Assembly (NCBI RefSeq): GCF_009933335.1
Contig: NZ_MAEL01000044.1
Location: 1-64,000 of the forward strand
Reading direction: 5' to 3'
Length of the DNA stretch: 64,000 nt
DNA from: Candidatus Enterococcus willemsii
GTDB lineage: Bacteria; Bacillota; Bacilli; Lactobacillales; Enterococcaceae
Shown here: piece by piece, positions 18,188 to 26,218 of the stretch
Layout of the letters: every line of letters begins with the position of its first letter
How positions within the stretch are numbered: the stretch's first letter is position 1
The notes under the pieces: generated by a model
The model's database searches: none
What the model was told of the DNA's origin: nothing
Seen by the model: only the letters and a program-made list of their open reading frames with translations
Position numbers and translations under genes: made by a program

Positions 18188-20128
18188 TTATTTAACACGT
18201 TTTTCATTAATTGCTTGATATAGTTCACCTGTTGTTTTAATATCCGTTAACTCAGATACATCAACCTCGGCTTTTTTCGCTAATTCTTCTATTTCTCCCT
18301 GTGTAACAGCGTCAGTTACATTAATTGATGCGATATTTGTTACCTTGCCATCTTCCATACTTGGTAAGGCTAAAATACCAGCATTTACTAAGTCAACCAC
18401 CGCTTTACGTTCAGGCGCATCATTGTCGACACCAATAATTTTCCAATTATTTAATAAGACACCTTCGTAGACCCCGTTTTTCTCTTCTTTAATATAACGA
18501 GCGGACAATTCTCTAATCCGTCCTTCCACTTCTCCATAAGCTTCTTGAGCAAACGTTGAATAGCCTTCTTTAAACTCTCTACCAGCTAATGGTCCATCTT
18601 CAGACACCAAAAAGTTCATCCGGTATTGATTCATGCCAATTTTAAGCGTCTCATCATCTTGAATTGGTGTCCCATCCAAACGGCGTAAGTTAGTAATTCG
18701 ATTGCCAGTCTCTTTTGAAAGATCAATTTCATATTTCACATTATAAAATCGGTCATTGGTGTTGTATTTACTTGTGCGACGTTCTGGATTGAAACTGACG
18801 GTTACATCACCGGGTTTCGTTTGATTATAGTAATCTGCGCCCCATTCCATATAATCTTTTAAATCTTTGCCAGTAATTTCATAAACAGTGACCTCACCAT
18901 CGGTAAACTGATAATTTCTGGCAATATCTTTTTTCTTAATCTCTCCGATATCTAGTGAAGGAGTGTCCGTATCAATTTGGAATGCCACAACATCCGCACC
19001 TTGACTATAATGCAACATGACTTCACCAAAGAAATTTACTAGTGGAGTTTCTTGAATTTGTGCAGAGGAAATACCTTGAATTTCATTGTCAGGCACTAAA
19101 TCCATTCCTACAAGTTCACCTAACACTGTATTCGCATCTTTTCGAGCTTTCTCATGCGATGGTTTTAGTAATTCATTGATTTCCGGGTCTTCTTCATAGC
19201 CTGCAACTTCAATTGCTGAACCCGCTTTGTCTTTTACCTCATAGCCTTTTCCTTTTTTCGATAGGGTCAAATCCACGCGAGATACAAAACGACCATATTT
19301 ATCCGGTTCAACAATTAATACGTCATTGATGAATTCTTCTTCCACTAAAGTATGCATGTGACCCGCAAATACAACATCCAATTCTGGCACAGCTTCTGCC
19401 ATATCAGCAACGCCTGTATTATGCACATCATTTTCATTTGATATTCCCATATGCACAACACCGACTAACACATCGACATCTTTTTTCAGTTCTTTGACAA
19501 CTTTAATCGTCTCTTTGACCGGATCAGTTAATTGTTTGCCATCAAAAATATCAGTATCTTTTTTAAACTCAGCAACTAATGGTGTCGTCATCCCGATAAA
19601 TCCGATTTTTACACCTTCACGCTCAACAATTTTATAGGAATCAAAATAGGGCGTGCCATCTTCAAGCTGGACATTTCCAGCCAAAACACCACCATCAAAT
19701 TGCTCTGTAATGTTATCTAAAACATCAAAACCATAATCAAACTCATGATTACCCATTGTCCAGACATCATAGTCCAATGCTTTCAGTACTTCTGGCGCTG
19801 GATGGTGGTCATCGTTTTTAAATAGTTCTGCTGAATTATCTTGAATCAAGTCTCCGGCATCCACCAAAATTGTATTGTCATTTGCCTCGCGAACTTCTTT
19901 GACAATCGTACTAATTTGCGCAAAACTTCCCGCTTTATTCTCAGTATCTGTCGCATAGTCCCACGCCATATAACGACCATGAATGTCAGAAGTTCCTAAA
20001 ATCGTTATTTTTTTGTCTTCGGAACTCGTATTATCTGTTTCTTTTTCCTTCGTATTTGCTGTCACACAGCCAGCAAGTATCCCCATACTCAACAAAACAA
20101 GCATTTTTTTCGTTAAATGTTTTTTCAT
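18188..20128 (-). CDS. 5'-nucleotidase / 2',3'-cyclic phosphodiesterase lipoprotein
   Basis: Extracellular lipoprotein of 646 residues that dephosphorylates nucleotides. The signal peptide ends in the lipobox LAGC (Cys ~21). The metallophosphatase domain shows TSDIHGRYMAWD (~47), DAGDLIQDN (~91), MGNHEFDYG (~120) and GHMHT (~255), all metal ligands of the calcineurin-like fold. The C-terminal 5'-nucleotidase domain follows from ~350. A short C-terminal extension (~600-646) may be an S-layer-homology-like remnant. The ribosome site GAAGGGG is only 2 nt from the ATG, so translation may be weak or coupled to the three-codon ATG AAG GGG TAA that overlaps it. Confidence 0.88.
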   Translation of the reverse strand: MKKHLTKKMLVLLSMGILAGCVTANTKEKETDNTSSEDKKITILGTSDIHGRYMAWDYATDTENKAGSFAQISTIVKEVREANDNTILVDAGDLIQDNSAELFKNDDHHPAPEVLKALDYDVWTMGNHEFDYGFDVLDNITEQFDGGVLAGNVQLEDGTPYFDSYKIVEREGVKIGFIGMTTPLVAEFKKDTDIFDGKQLTDPVKETIKVVKELKKDVDVLVGVVHMGISNENDVHNTGVADMAEAVPELDVVFAGHMHTLVEEEFINDVLIVEPDKYGRFVSRVDLTLSKKGKGYEVKDKAGSAIEVAGYEEDPEINELLKPSHEKARKDANTVLGELVGMDLVPDNEIQGISSAQIQETPLVNFFGEVMLHYSQGADVVAFQIDTDTPSLDIGEIKKKDIARNYQFTDGEVTVYEITGKDLKDYMEWGADYYNQTKPGDVTVSFNPERRTSKYNTNDRFYNVKYEIDLSKETGNRITNLRRLDGTPIQDDETLKIGMNQYRMNFLVSEDGPLAGREFKEGYSTFAQEAYGEVEGRIRELSARYIKEEKNGVYEGVLLNNWKIIGVDNDAPERKAVVDLVNAGILALPSMEDGKVTNIASINVTDAVTQGEIEELAKKAEVDVSELTDIKTTGELYQAINEKRVK

Positions 20129-20319
20129 TACCCCTTCATATCTCTAGCCTATTCTAAAGATATTCCTCCTTCATATTTTTTTGAAAACAGTTTCAATAAC
20201 TAGCATATCATAGTATCTATTCATTCTCAACTTGGATAACTAGTTCATTCGTTTGACAGAATCCTCCCTTTCCATTAGCCTAGTCATTGTAATTAATTTG
20301 TTATTTTAAGGAGATGCAT

Positions 20320-22392
20320 ATGAAAAAGTTAGGGATTAAATGGCAAAGATGGGGAATGTTATTCGCAACAAGTGTGTTACTTTTACCTGCATCAACTGCG
20401 TGGTTAGACACAATCGATTCAACAACTAACATCGAACAAACAACTATTGAGAGTGTCACGACTTCTGATAGTTTCCTTGAAACAGAAAGTTCAGTAGAAA
20501 CATCAACAACCAGCAGTAGTATTGAAGCGGTAACCGTAGATTCTACTGACGCCGCTACTGAGTCAACGGTCGAGACTTCAGAAGCAATCAGCACGTCAAC
20601 GTCAGAAACAACGAGCACCTTCACATTAGCAGATTATGAAAATAGTTCCGCATTAGAACTTGCTGAAGCCATTCGCCAAAAACGAGTGACAAGCGTTCAA
20701 TTAGTGCAATTCGCTTTTCAAAAAATTCACGAGCAAGACGACACTTTTCACGCAATGATTTCTTTACGTGAAGCAGAAGCTTTAAAAGAAGCTTCCGAAC
20801 TTGAAGATACGGGACAACCCTTTTTCGGAGTGCCTCTAATCGTGAAAGGATTGGGACACACCATTGCTGGTGGTAGTAATTCCAATGGACTGACTTTTGC
20901 AAAAGATATCGTCTCACGTTCAACTGGAAGCTTTGTTAGAGCCTTTCAAGAAGCTGGTTTTATCGTGATTGGTCAGACCAACTATCCAGAAATGGGCTTA
21001 AAAAATATTACCAATTCAAAATTATACGGACCTACAGGTAGTGCATGGAATCCGCTCTATCAAGCAGGGGGCTCATCGGGTGGTTCTGCTACAGGAGTTG
21101 CTGCGGGGTATGCACCGATTGGTTCTGGAAGTGATGCAGGTGGTTCGATTCGAATTCCCGCTTCTTGGAATGGGATTATTGGCATGAAACCGTCTCGCGG
21201 TGTTTTAGTTGGTAATTCTGCAAGTGAACGAGGGCAAACCAGTCATTTTGCTGAAACCAAAACGATGGCTGATACCGAAACATTATTTCAAACGTTCCAA
21301 ACCCAAGAATTACCACAGATTCCATTAACCAAAGACATTAAAATCGCGTATTCAACCAAATCGCCTGTCGGCACCCCTGTTGAACCGGAAGCCGTTCAAG
21401 CAGTCGAAACCGCAGTCGCATTTTTACGCCAACAAGGGTTTCAAGTAGAAGAAGTTGAGCAACCTTATGACGGTGTCAAATTAATGGAAAATTATTATAC
21501 GATTGGTGCCAGTTCAATGGGCATCATTGACTTTTTGGCAAAACAACAAGCCAAACGACCCGTCGAAATTGATGATGTTGATTGGACAACTTGGGCATTA
21601 TTTCAAACAAGTAAAGATTTAACAAAAGAAGATGTCAATCAAGCATGGGAAAACGTCCGTCAAATTGGTGCAGAACTTGCTGATTTCCAAGAAAAATACC
21701 CATTGTTTTTAACACCAACGACAGCGTCAACAGCACCTTTACTAAACGATACTGCCATGCTTCCTGAACACATTGAAGCTATCAAAAACATGGAGTCTTT
21801 GAGTAAAGAAGAAAAACTACAACTTGTTTACGACCAATGGTTACCAGGTTTAACCCATACGCCATTTACACAAATTGCTAACTTAACAGGAACACCAGCC
21901 ATTAGTTTACCAACTTATGTCTCAGCAAACGGCTTACCCTTAGGCATTCAATTTATGGCTGCTCAAAATAACGACTACTTGTTACTCGAAATCGGCAAAC
22001 TATTTGAAGCCAATCTACAATTTAACCAAACAGCCACAGAACCCGTTCCTGAAGAACCTACTGATTCAAGTAGTTCTTCCACTGAATCAGATAGTTCTGT
22101 GGAATCAAGCGAGGAAACAAGCGAATCGAGTACTTCATCAACGGAGTCTTCAAGTAATGAAGAAACCGTACCATCAAGTAGCACTGAGGAATCTTCAAGT
22201 ACCACAACACAAACGAGTGTGAAAGAAGATAATAAACAAACGACTCCTTCCACAAGTCAATCTACAGATCAAGAAACCTCTGACAAGAAATTACCTAAAA
22301 CTGGATCGGTTAGAAATAATTTGCCGATTATTGGTGGTTTGGTGATTGTAGTTGTCGTTGGTATTGTGGTTTGGCGGAAGGTTAGGAAGTAG
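20320..22392 (+). CDS. Cell-wall-anchored amidase (LPKTG)
   Basis: Surface protein of 690 residues combining an amidase-signature enzyme with a sortase anchor. In order: signal peptide (residues 1-28); a Ser/Thr/Glu-rich stalk (~30-105); an amidase domain (~108-560) with Lys in LIVKGLG, GGSSGGSATGVAAG (cis-Ser) and SDAGGSIRIPA (nucleophile Ser), the complete Ser-Ser-Lys triad; a second Ser/Thr-rich stalk (~565-655); and LPKTG, a hydrophobic span and RKVRK. The enzyme would hydrolyse an amide outside the cell, substrate unknown. The ATG 6 nt after AAGGAG is used. Monocistronic. Confidence 0.9.
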   Translation: MKKLGIKWQRWGMLFATSVLLLPASTAWLDTIDSTTNIEQTTIESVTTSDSFLETESSVETSTTSSSIEAVTVDSTDAATESTVETSEAISTSTSETTSTFTLADYENSSALELAEAIRQKRVTSVQLVQFAFQKIHEQDDTFHAMISLREAEALKEASELEDTGQPFFGVPLIVKGLGHTIAGGSNSNGLTFAKDIVSRSTGSFVRAFQEAGFIVIGQTNYPEMGLKNITNSKLYGPTGSAWNPLYQAGGSSGGSATGVAAGYAPIGSGSDAGGSIRIPASWNGIIGMKPSRGVLVGNSASERGQTSHFAETKTMADTETLFQTFQTQELPQIPLTKDIKIAYSTKSPVGTPVEPEAVQAVETAVAFLRQQGFQVEEVEQPYDGVKLMENYYTIGASSMGIIDFLAKQQAKRPVEIDDVDWTTWALFQTSKDLTKEDVNQAWENVRQIGAELADFQEKYPLFLTPTTASTAPLLNDTAMLPEHIEAIKNMESLSKEEKLQLVYDQWLPGLTHTPFTQIANLTGTPAISLPTYVSANGLPLGIQFMAAQNNDYLLLEIGKLFEANLQFNQTATEPVPEEPTDSSSSSTESDSSVESSEETSESSTSSTESSSNEETVPSSSTEESSSTTTQTSVKEDNKQTTPSTSQSTDQETSDKKLPKTGSVRNNLPIIGGLVIVVVVGIVVWRKVRK

Positions 22393-22417
22393 GTTGGGTT
22401 TAGAGAAATTATGATAT

Positions 22418-22457
22418 GAAAAAACTAGACACATGGATGTTATACGTGTCTAGTTTT
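22418..22457 (+). terminator. Terminator of the amidase gene
   Basis: AAAACTAGACAC and GTGTCTAGTTTT form a stem followed by T-rich sequence, ~30 nt after the stop codon. Confidence 0.85.
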
Positions 22458-22710
22458 TGTTTTGTTATTTTAGGGAGCATTTAATTCAGAATCTTGAGTT
22501 CCTAAAAATTTGTATTTTAAAAAGTTATTATCTCTAATAATTCTTCTTAAAATTCTTTATACCATATTATTACTAAAATTTCGGTAATAGAAAACTGATT
22601 TTTTACGTTATTCCCATTGACAATTATTAGATGAATTAGAGATGACTCAAAATATACAGTATCGACTAAGGTGCAAAAACGGATGCAATCTTTCATGCTG
22701 ACTAAGAAAA

Positions 22711-22760
22711 TAGGTCTTAGAAACATTGAGTTAACAATATTTCTAAGACCTATTGTTCTT
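22711..22760 (-). terminator. Strong terminator outside the left att site, probably the original suf terminator
   Basis: TAGGTCTTAGAAA and TTTCTAAGACCTA pair perfectly around 15 nt. Read on the minus strand, it comes a few nt after the left copy of the sufB 3' end (22761-22781). Before the element inserted, this would have directly followed the sufB stop codon. Nothing gene-like was seen between the amidase terminator and this hairpin (22458-22710). Confidence 0.75.
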
Positions 22761-22781
22761 TTATCCCACAGACCCTTCCAT
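22761..22781 (-). repeat. Left att core (copy of the sufB 3' end)
   Basis: On the minus strand, ATGGAAGGGTCTGTGGGA-TAA. It differs from the copy inside sufB at one base (T for A in the wobble position of the Ser codon) and would encode the same residues. Confidence 0.85.
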
Positions 22782-22884
22782 TCAATTTATGGTATTTCAG
22801 CAGGTTCACTTAGTTTCATTTACTTGCTACAATAAGCTTTATAACAAGGTAATAATCAATTAGATTCAGATAGATATACAGACA

Positions 22885-22905
22885 TGCACAGACAATTGCA
22901 CTGAC
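22885..22905 (+). repeat. Left arm-type integrase repeats
   Basis: TGCACAGAC at 22885 and TGCACTGAC at 22897 are direct repeats 12 bp apart. The same motif, spacing and orientation occur at the right end, as expected for arm-type sites bound by the N-terminal domain of a tyrosine integrase. Confidence 0.65.
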
Positions 22906-23100
22906 ATATGAAACAAATCCACCACGCCGATAGTTAGGTTGCCGTTCACTTTGTGGACGTTTTTTTGTTTGTAGATTTTTCGCAGACTAATTAAAACTAC
23001 CATGCCTTTGTATTTACTTACAAAAAATCTTCTCTAGTTCATTTGTGAACAGCTCGAATAACTGGTTACATTTCATATTGTTTAGTTTGTCATTCGAAAA
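22906..23100. other. Non-coding left end of the element
   Basis: No gene seen. A segment near 22920-22967 has TCCAC and GTGGA inverted repeats followed by CGTTTTTTT and may be a weak terminator; the rest is featureless AT-rich sequence. Confidence 0.3.
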
Positions 23101-23127
23101 AAACATTACGGATAAGAGTAATGTTTA
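23099..23127 (-). terminator. Terminator of the element's two-gene unit
   Basis: AAACATTAC pairs with GTAATGTTT around 8 nt, 11 nt downstream of the 217-residue gene's stop codon. Confidence 0.65.
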
Positions 23128-23137
23128 GTTAGATTGT

Positions 23138-23791
23138 TTAATATAAAAATATCTCTTCAATTAAAGTTAATATTTCATTGTTTTCTATATTAGAAAACAT
23201 AACTATTGATCCCGATGTAGATACAGAAAAACTAATCTCAACATTATTTATTGGATAAGTCACTGCAATTGTTGATAATTCACCATTTTGATACATTAAA
23301 TCATATAACTCTGTTTGATTTACTCTGCTACCATTCAAAGAACTTCCGCTTAAAGTTTGTATTCTAACATTTCTAAATTGTGTTTTTCTAACATCCGATG
23401 CCTCTTCCATAATAGTTTCTAAATTAAATATTTTTTTATTATAATTTAAATTAAACTGATTAGAAACGAAAGCACAGATGTTATCCGCACTCACTTTATT
23501 AGCAAACACAGTTAATGTCCCATCTGTTGTATTATAGTATCCTTCATATGTGGTTTTTATTACGACAGCAGTAACATCGGTATTTAAAACTCTTGCTCTT
23601 ATTTTAAATTCCTCATCTAATGCAAATGAGCATCGTGTATAATTTCCATTTGTTTCATTAACAAACATTTCCGTCCTAAAAACTTCTTGAGTTCCGTTTA
23701 ACTCTCTTTCTTCACTGCTTGATTTATTTTCAAGTACTACATTATCATAATCAAACAATCCGCCGATTTCATATACTGATATTGCTTGCAT
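23138..23791 (-). CDS. Unknown protein, 217 residues (element cargo)
   Basis: No family recognised. Soluble, beta-rich-looking sequence with many Asn, Thr and Ser and no signal peptide or transmembrane span; two Cys only (CSFALDEEF and NICAFVS). The start follows AAAGGGGTTAGAAAAG. It begins 16 nt after the end of the 230-residue membrane-anchored gene and shares its terminator, so the two make a two-gene operon. Location in an integrated element suggests an accessory role such as phage defence or host interaction, but nothing in the sequence proves this. Confidence 0.6.
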   Translation of the reverse strand: MQAISVYEIGGLFDYDNVVLENKSSSEERELNGTQEVFRTEMFVNETNGNYTRCSFALDEEFKIRARVLNTDVTAVVIKTTYEGYYNTTDGTLTVFANKVSADNICAFVSNQFNLNYNKKIFNLETIMEEASDVRKTQFRNVRIQTLSGSSLNGSRVNQTELYDLMYQNGELSTIAVTYPINNVEISFSVSTSGSIVMFSNIENNEILTLIEEIFLY

Positions 23792-23807
23792 CTTTTCTAA
23801 CCCCTTT

Positions 23808-24500
23808 TTATTTATAAGTATTAAAACAGATTCTTGCTACATTAACTAAATTAGATAAATTATTTGTAGTATAATTTATTGATTCCTTAAATATAAATAT
23901 ATCAGTATCTTCAGTTGTTGGATCGTCATTTCCAATAATTTTGTTAAAATTAACCTGACATATAAAATTTTTAATAGACTTATTGTCCATATTTGCTAAA
24001 TTTCTCCCCATAAACGGATTATTATCACCATATTTCAAAGTCAAAGAAGATCGAGTTTTTTTAGAGTTTATATTTTCTTTTTCAAAGATTAAGTCAACTA
24101 TCTTTTCGTAATCTGCAATAACTTTTATTGCAGTTTTATATGTTACTGCTGCATTAATTACTCCAATAACTACATTCCTATCATCTTCATCAATAAGATC
24201 GGTCTGTTTTACTTCTAAGAGAAAACTACCTAGATTGTATATTTTACTATTTTTAAGATTTTGAATTTTTGTATAGTTATAACCAATATCTTTAAAGCTA
24301 CTTTCAATTTTCTTGAAATCTATCAGTTCACTCTTTTTAAAAGATGTCATTAAATCAAACTGAATTTCTCTTCTTGAGGATAGGAGTTTATTTATAAATA
24401 AATAAAACTTTATTTTATGATAATATAACCATGATAGGACACCATAAATAAGCCCCATAGTACCACTAATGGTTAGTATATTCTCTAATATATCCATCAT
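23808..24500 (-). CDS. Unknown membrane-anchored protein, 230 residues (element cargo)
   Basis: One N-terminal transmembrane segment (ILTISGTMGLIYGVLSWLYY, ~8-27) followed by a positively charged stretch and a ~190-residue soluble, Asn/Lys/Asp-rich domain, probably cytoplasmic. No family recognised. GAGGAGGAG lies directly before a tandem ATGATG, so the first residue may be either Met. A TATAAT -10 box is ~25 nt upstream. First gene of a pair with the 217-residue protein; a membrane anchor plus a soluble partner is a layout seen in several anti-phage modules, which is only an analogy. Confidence 0.6.
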   Translation of the reverse strand: MMDILENILTISGTMGLIYGVLSWLYYHKIKFYLFINKLLSSRREIQFDLMTSFKKSELIDFKKIESSFKDIGYNYTKIQNLKNSKIYNLGSFLLEVKQTDLIDEDDRNVVIGVINAAVTYKTAIKVIADYEKIVDLIFEKENINSKKTRSSLTLKYGDNNPFMGRNLANMDNKSIKNFICQVNFNKIIGNDDPTTEDTDIFIFKESINYTTNNLSNLVNVARICFNTYK

Positions 24501-24833
24501 AATCTCCTCCTCACCATGGATTATACACTATTAATATATCATAGACTATTATTTAAATGCCTAATTTATTGTTTCTAAAAATAAATATATGCCTTCCCTT
24601 TATAAATAGGTGTCAATGCAATCATCCTACCGAAAAATACGGAGTCACGATAGAGATGGTAGAAAATACATGACGAGATTTTAATCAATCCGTACATCGA
24701 AAATCTCTAACTACATACACAACGTAGCAATTTCCTAGTCTGTTATGCCCAAGCCACTTTTGGCTTCGTTAAAACTCACGAGACCTCAGCGCAAATTTGC
24801 GCTGAGCTTAAGACAAGTACAAAAATATCTTAT
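24501..24833. other. Non-coding segment with a perfect 22-bp palindrome
   Basis: No gene seen. At 24785-24806 CTCAGCGCAAA is followed at once by its exact reverse complement TTTGCGCTGAG. The palindrome is GC-rich compared with the AT-rich surroundings and lacks a T-run, so it is not a normal terminator. Nearby is a smaller inverted repeat, AGCCACTTTTGGCT (24751-24764). The segment looks like a plasmid or mobilisation origin fragment, or a protein binding site. Confidence 0.4.
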
Positions 24834-25415
24834 CTACTCATCTCCCAGGATATAATAAAGCAAAACCAATAATTTATCTCTTTCTATAACATATTTTTCT
24901 GAAAACCAACTATCTTTTTCTTTGAAAATCGAATCAACTTTATATAAACCATAATCTAGTAAGAAAAAAGAACGTTGTTTTCTTAAACACTCTACCTCTT
25001 TTGAAGGCAAAGAAGCCCCATATATTATTAATGATTCGTGTACCAACGCATCAATGTTTTTTTGCCATTGAGCAATAAGTGAGTTGAAATCTATCTCTTT
25101 TTCAAAATTCTTTTTTAACTTTGGAATTGTATCGTATTCTTTTGTTTTAATTTTTATACCCTTAATAATTTTATCACGATTTAAAAGATATTCTATTGAT
25201 GTTGTTGATTTCAATATGTCATATTTTTTTCTTACATCATCTATTGGTATTGCCGTATGCTGACTATAGTTTCTGATTATTTTTAACAAAGTATTGTCAA
25301 TATCTTTTTCATATTTTTCTAAAATTACTGTAGCTCGATTATTTTTTGAACGTCTAGCCAATAATTTCAAATTATCAACTAACGCTCTAGGCATAAAACT
25401 ATAAGAAGACAGCAT
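24834..25415 (-). CDS. Unknown protein, 193 residues (element cargo)
   Basis: No family recognised. Highly helical, Lys/Glu/Leu/Ile-rich soluble protein with no signal peptide. The start MLSSYSFMPRAL follows AGGAGAATTC; six further codons upstream are possible but lack a ribosome site. Its 5' end lies where the integrase gene has lost its own 5' part, so this gene probably arrived with the rearrangement that broke the integrase. HEPN-like or helical toxin-type folds would fit the composition but no motif supports them. Confidence 0.55.
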   Translation of the reverse strand: MLSSYSFMPRALVDNLKLLARRSKNNRATVILEKYEKDIDNTLLKIIRNYSQHTAIPIDDVRKKYDILKSTTSIEYLLNRDKIIKGIKIKTKEYDTIPKLKKNFEKEIDFNSLIAQWQKNIDALVHESLIIYGASLPSKEVECLRKQRSFFLLDYGLYKVDSIFKEKDSWFSEKYVIERDKLLVLLYYILGDE

Positions 25416-25439
25416 GAATTCTCCTATGAGCACAATCAG

Positions 25440-25856
25440 ATTATAATTCAGACGCCTAAAACAAATGCTAGTACCCGTTCAATTAGTCTAGATGATGAAA
25501 CACTTAAGATTCTTTCTAAATGGCGTATCATTCAACGAACTGACTACTTACAACTTGGATTCAATACATTGAGTGAGGAACAATATATCTTCACCAACAA
25601 AAGAAACGAATGGTGCTATCCTCAAGTTGTGAATGATTGGCTCAAATATCTAATTAAGAAATACAAGTTACCTAGAATTACACCCCACCACTTTGGACAT
25701 ACACACGCTAGCTTGTTACTTCAAGCAGGCATACCTGTTAAAGAGGTGAGTGAACGACTTGGCCACAAAGACGTGAAGATTACTCTTGAAATTTATTCTC
25801 ACGTTATGCCTGAGAAAAAAACGGTTACAAAGTTTGCTGATTTTGTTGGTTTTTAA
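25440..25856 (+). pseudogene. Tyrosine integrase, C-terminal fragment
   Basis: About 139 codons of a phage/ICE-type tyrosine recombinase catalytic domain. It starts abruptly at QTPKTNASTRSISLDDETLK, without start codon or ribosome site, so the N-terminal arm-binding and core-binding domains and the first catalytic Arg are missing. The remaining part has ITPHHFGHTHASLL where the family has HxxRHTHA: the second catalytic Arg is Gly (GGA, one base from CGA). The LGHKD His and the EIYSH nucleophile Tyr are kept. Inactive on two counts. Confidence 0.9.
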
Positions 25857-25872
25857 GGAGGAGGTGTTAGTT

Positions 25873-26097
25873 ATGAGGAGAGTTAAAAGATTAGCAAAAA
25901 AATTCTTCTGGCCCTGGATAGGTTTAGGAGTATTTTGCACACTTGCCTCAACATTAATCAATTATTATTTACCTGGTAGTTTTATTGATATCTTTATTGA
26001 TAAAGTAATGTCGTATGTTTTCGCTCCGTTAATCACAGGTATAATAATTATTGGCCTAGGATTCATGGATGAGTATGATAGAGAAATAAACAAATAA
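25873..26097 (+). CDS. Small membrane protein, 74 residues (element cargo)
   Basis: Basic N-terminus (MRRVKRLAKKFF) and two hydrophobic segments (WIGLGVFCTLASTLINYYL and FAPLITGIIIIGLGF). No family recognised. GGAGGAGGTG precedes the ATG, 16 nt after the integrase stop codon, so it was probably co-transcribed with int. It lies between the integrase and the right arm-type sites. Confidence 0.5.
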   Translation: MRRVKRLAKKFFWPWIGLGVFCTLASTLINYYLPGSFIDIFIDKVMSYVFAPLITGIIIIGLGFMDEYDREINK

Positions 26098-26104
26098 TTT
26101 AGAG

Positions 26105-26125
26105 TGCACAGACCTTTGCACAGAC
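26105..26125 (+). repeat. Right arm-type integrase repeats
   Basis: Two perfect TGCACAGAC copies at 26105 and 26117, 12 bp apart, in the same orientation as the left pair. Confidence 0.7.
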
Positions 26126-26146
26126 CCCACCAAAGAATAGACAAAA

Positions 26147-26193
26147 TAAAATAGCTAGAAACCCTATACATCAAGGTGTCTAGCTATTATTAA
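26147..26193 (-). terminator. Element-borne terminator now serving the suf operon
   Basis: AATAGCTAGA and TCTAGCTATT pair a few nt after the sufB stop codon and are followed on the minus strand by TTTATTTT. It lies inside the element and replaces the original terminator displaced to 22711. Confidence 0.75.
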
Positions 26194-26197
26194 AAAG

Positions 26198-26218
26198 TTA
26201 TCCCACTGACCCTTCCAT
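26198..26218 (-). repeat. Right att core, the 3' end of sufB
   Basis: On the minus strand, ATGGAAGGGTCAGTGGGA-TAA, the last six codons and stop of sufB. It is the partner of the repeat at 22761-22781; integration here leaves SufB intact. Confidence 0.85.

Larger units (their letters stand above)
22761..26218. mobile_element. Decayed integrated element in the 3' end of sufB
   Basis: A 3.46-kb AT-rich insertion bounded by a 21-nt direct repeat, 20 of 21 identical, that equals the last codons of sufB (MEGSVG-stop). It contains paired TGCACAGAC-type repeats near each end, a truncated tyrosine integrase, three unrecognised minus-strand genes, a small membrane protein gene and a perfect 22-bp palindrome. 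Gene order and composition differ from the flanking housekeeping DNA. No replication, packaging or conjugation gene is present. The broken integrase means it is probably no longer mobile by itself. Confidence 0.85.

Noticed and set aside
22060-22270. Ser/Thr-rich repetitive stretch, considered as a DNA repeat
   Set aside because: It is the low-complexity stalk of the wall-anchored amidase; no regular repeat unit.
23138-25415. Classical toxin-antitoxin operon
   Set aside because: Proteins are too large, no antitoxin-like DNA-binding motif is visible, and the gene pair is separated from the third gene by 330 nt.
22761-26218. Intact prophage or conjugative element
   Set aside because: No structural, replication, relaxase or type IV secretion genes, and the integrase is truncated.
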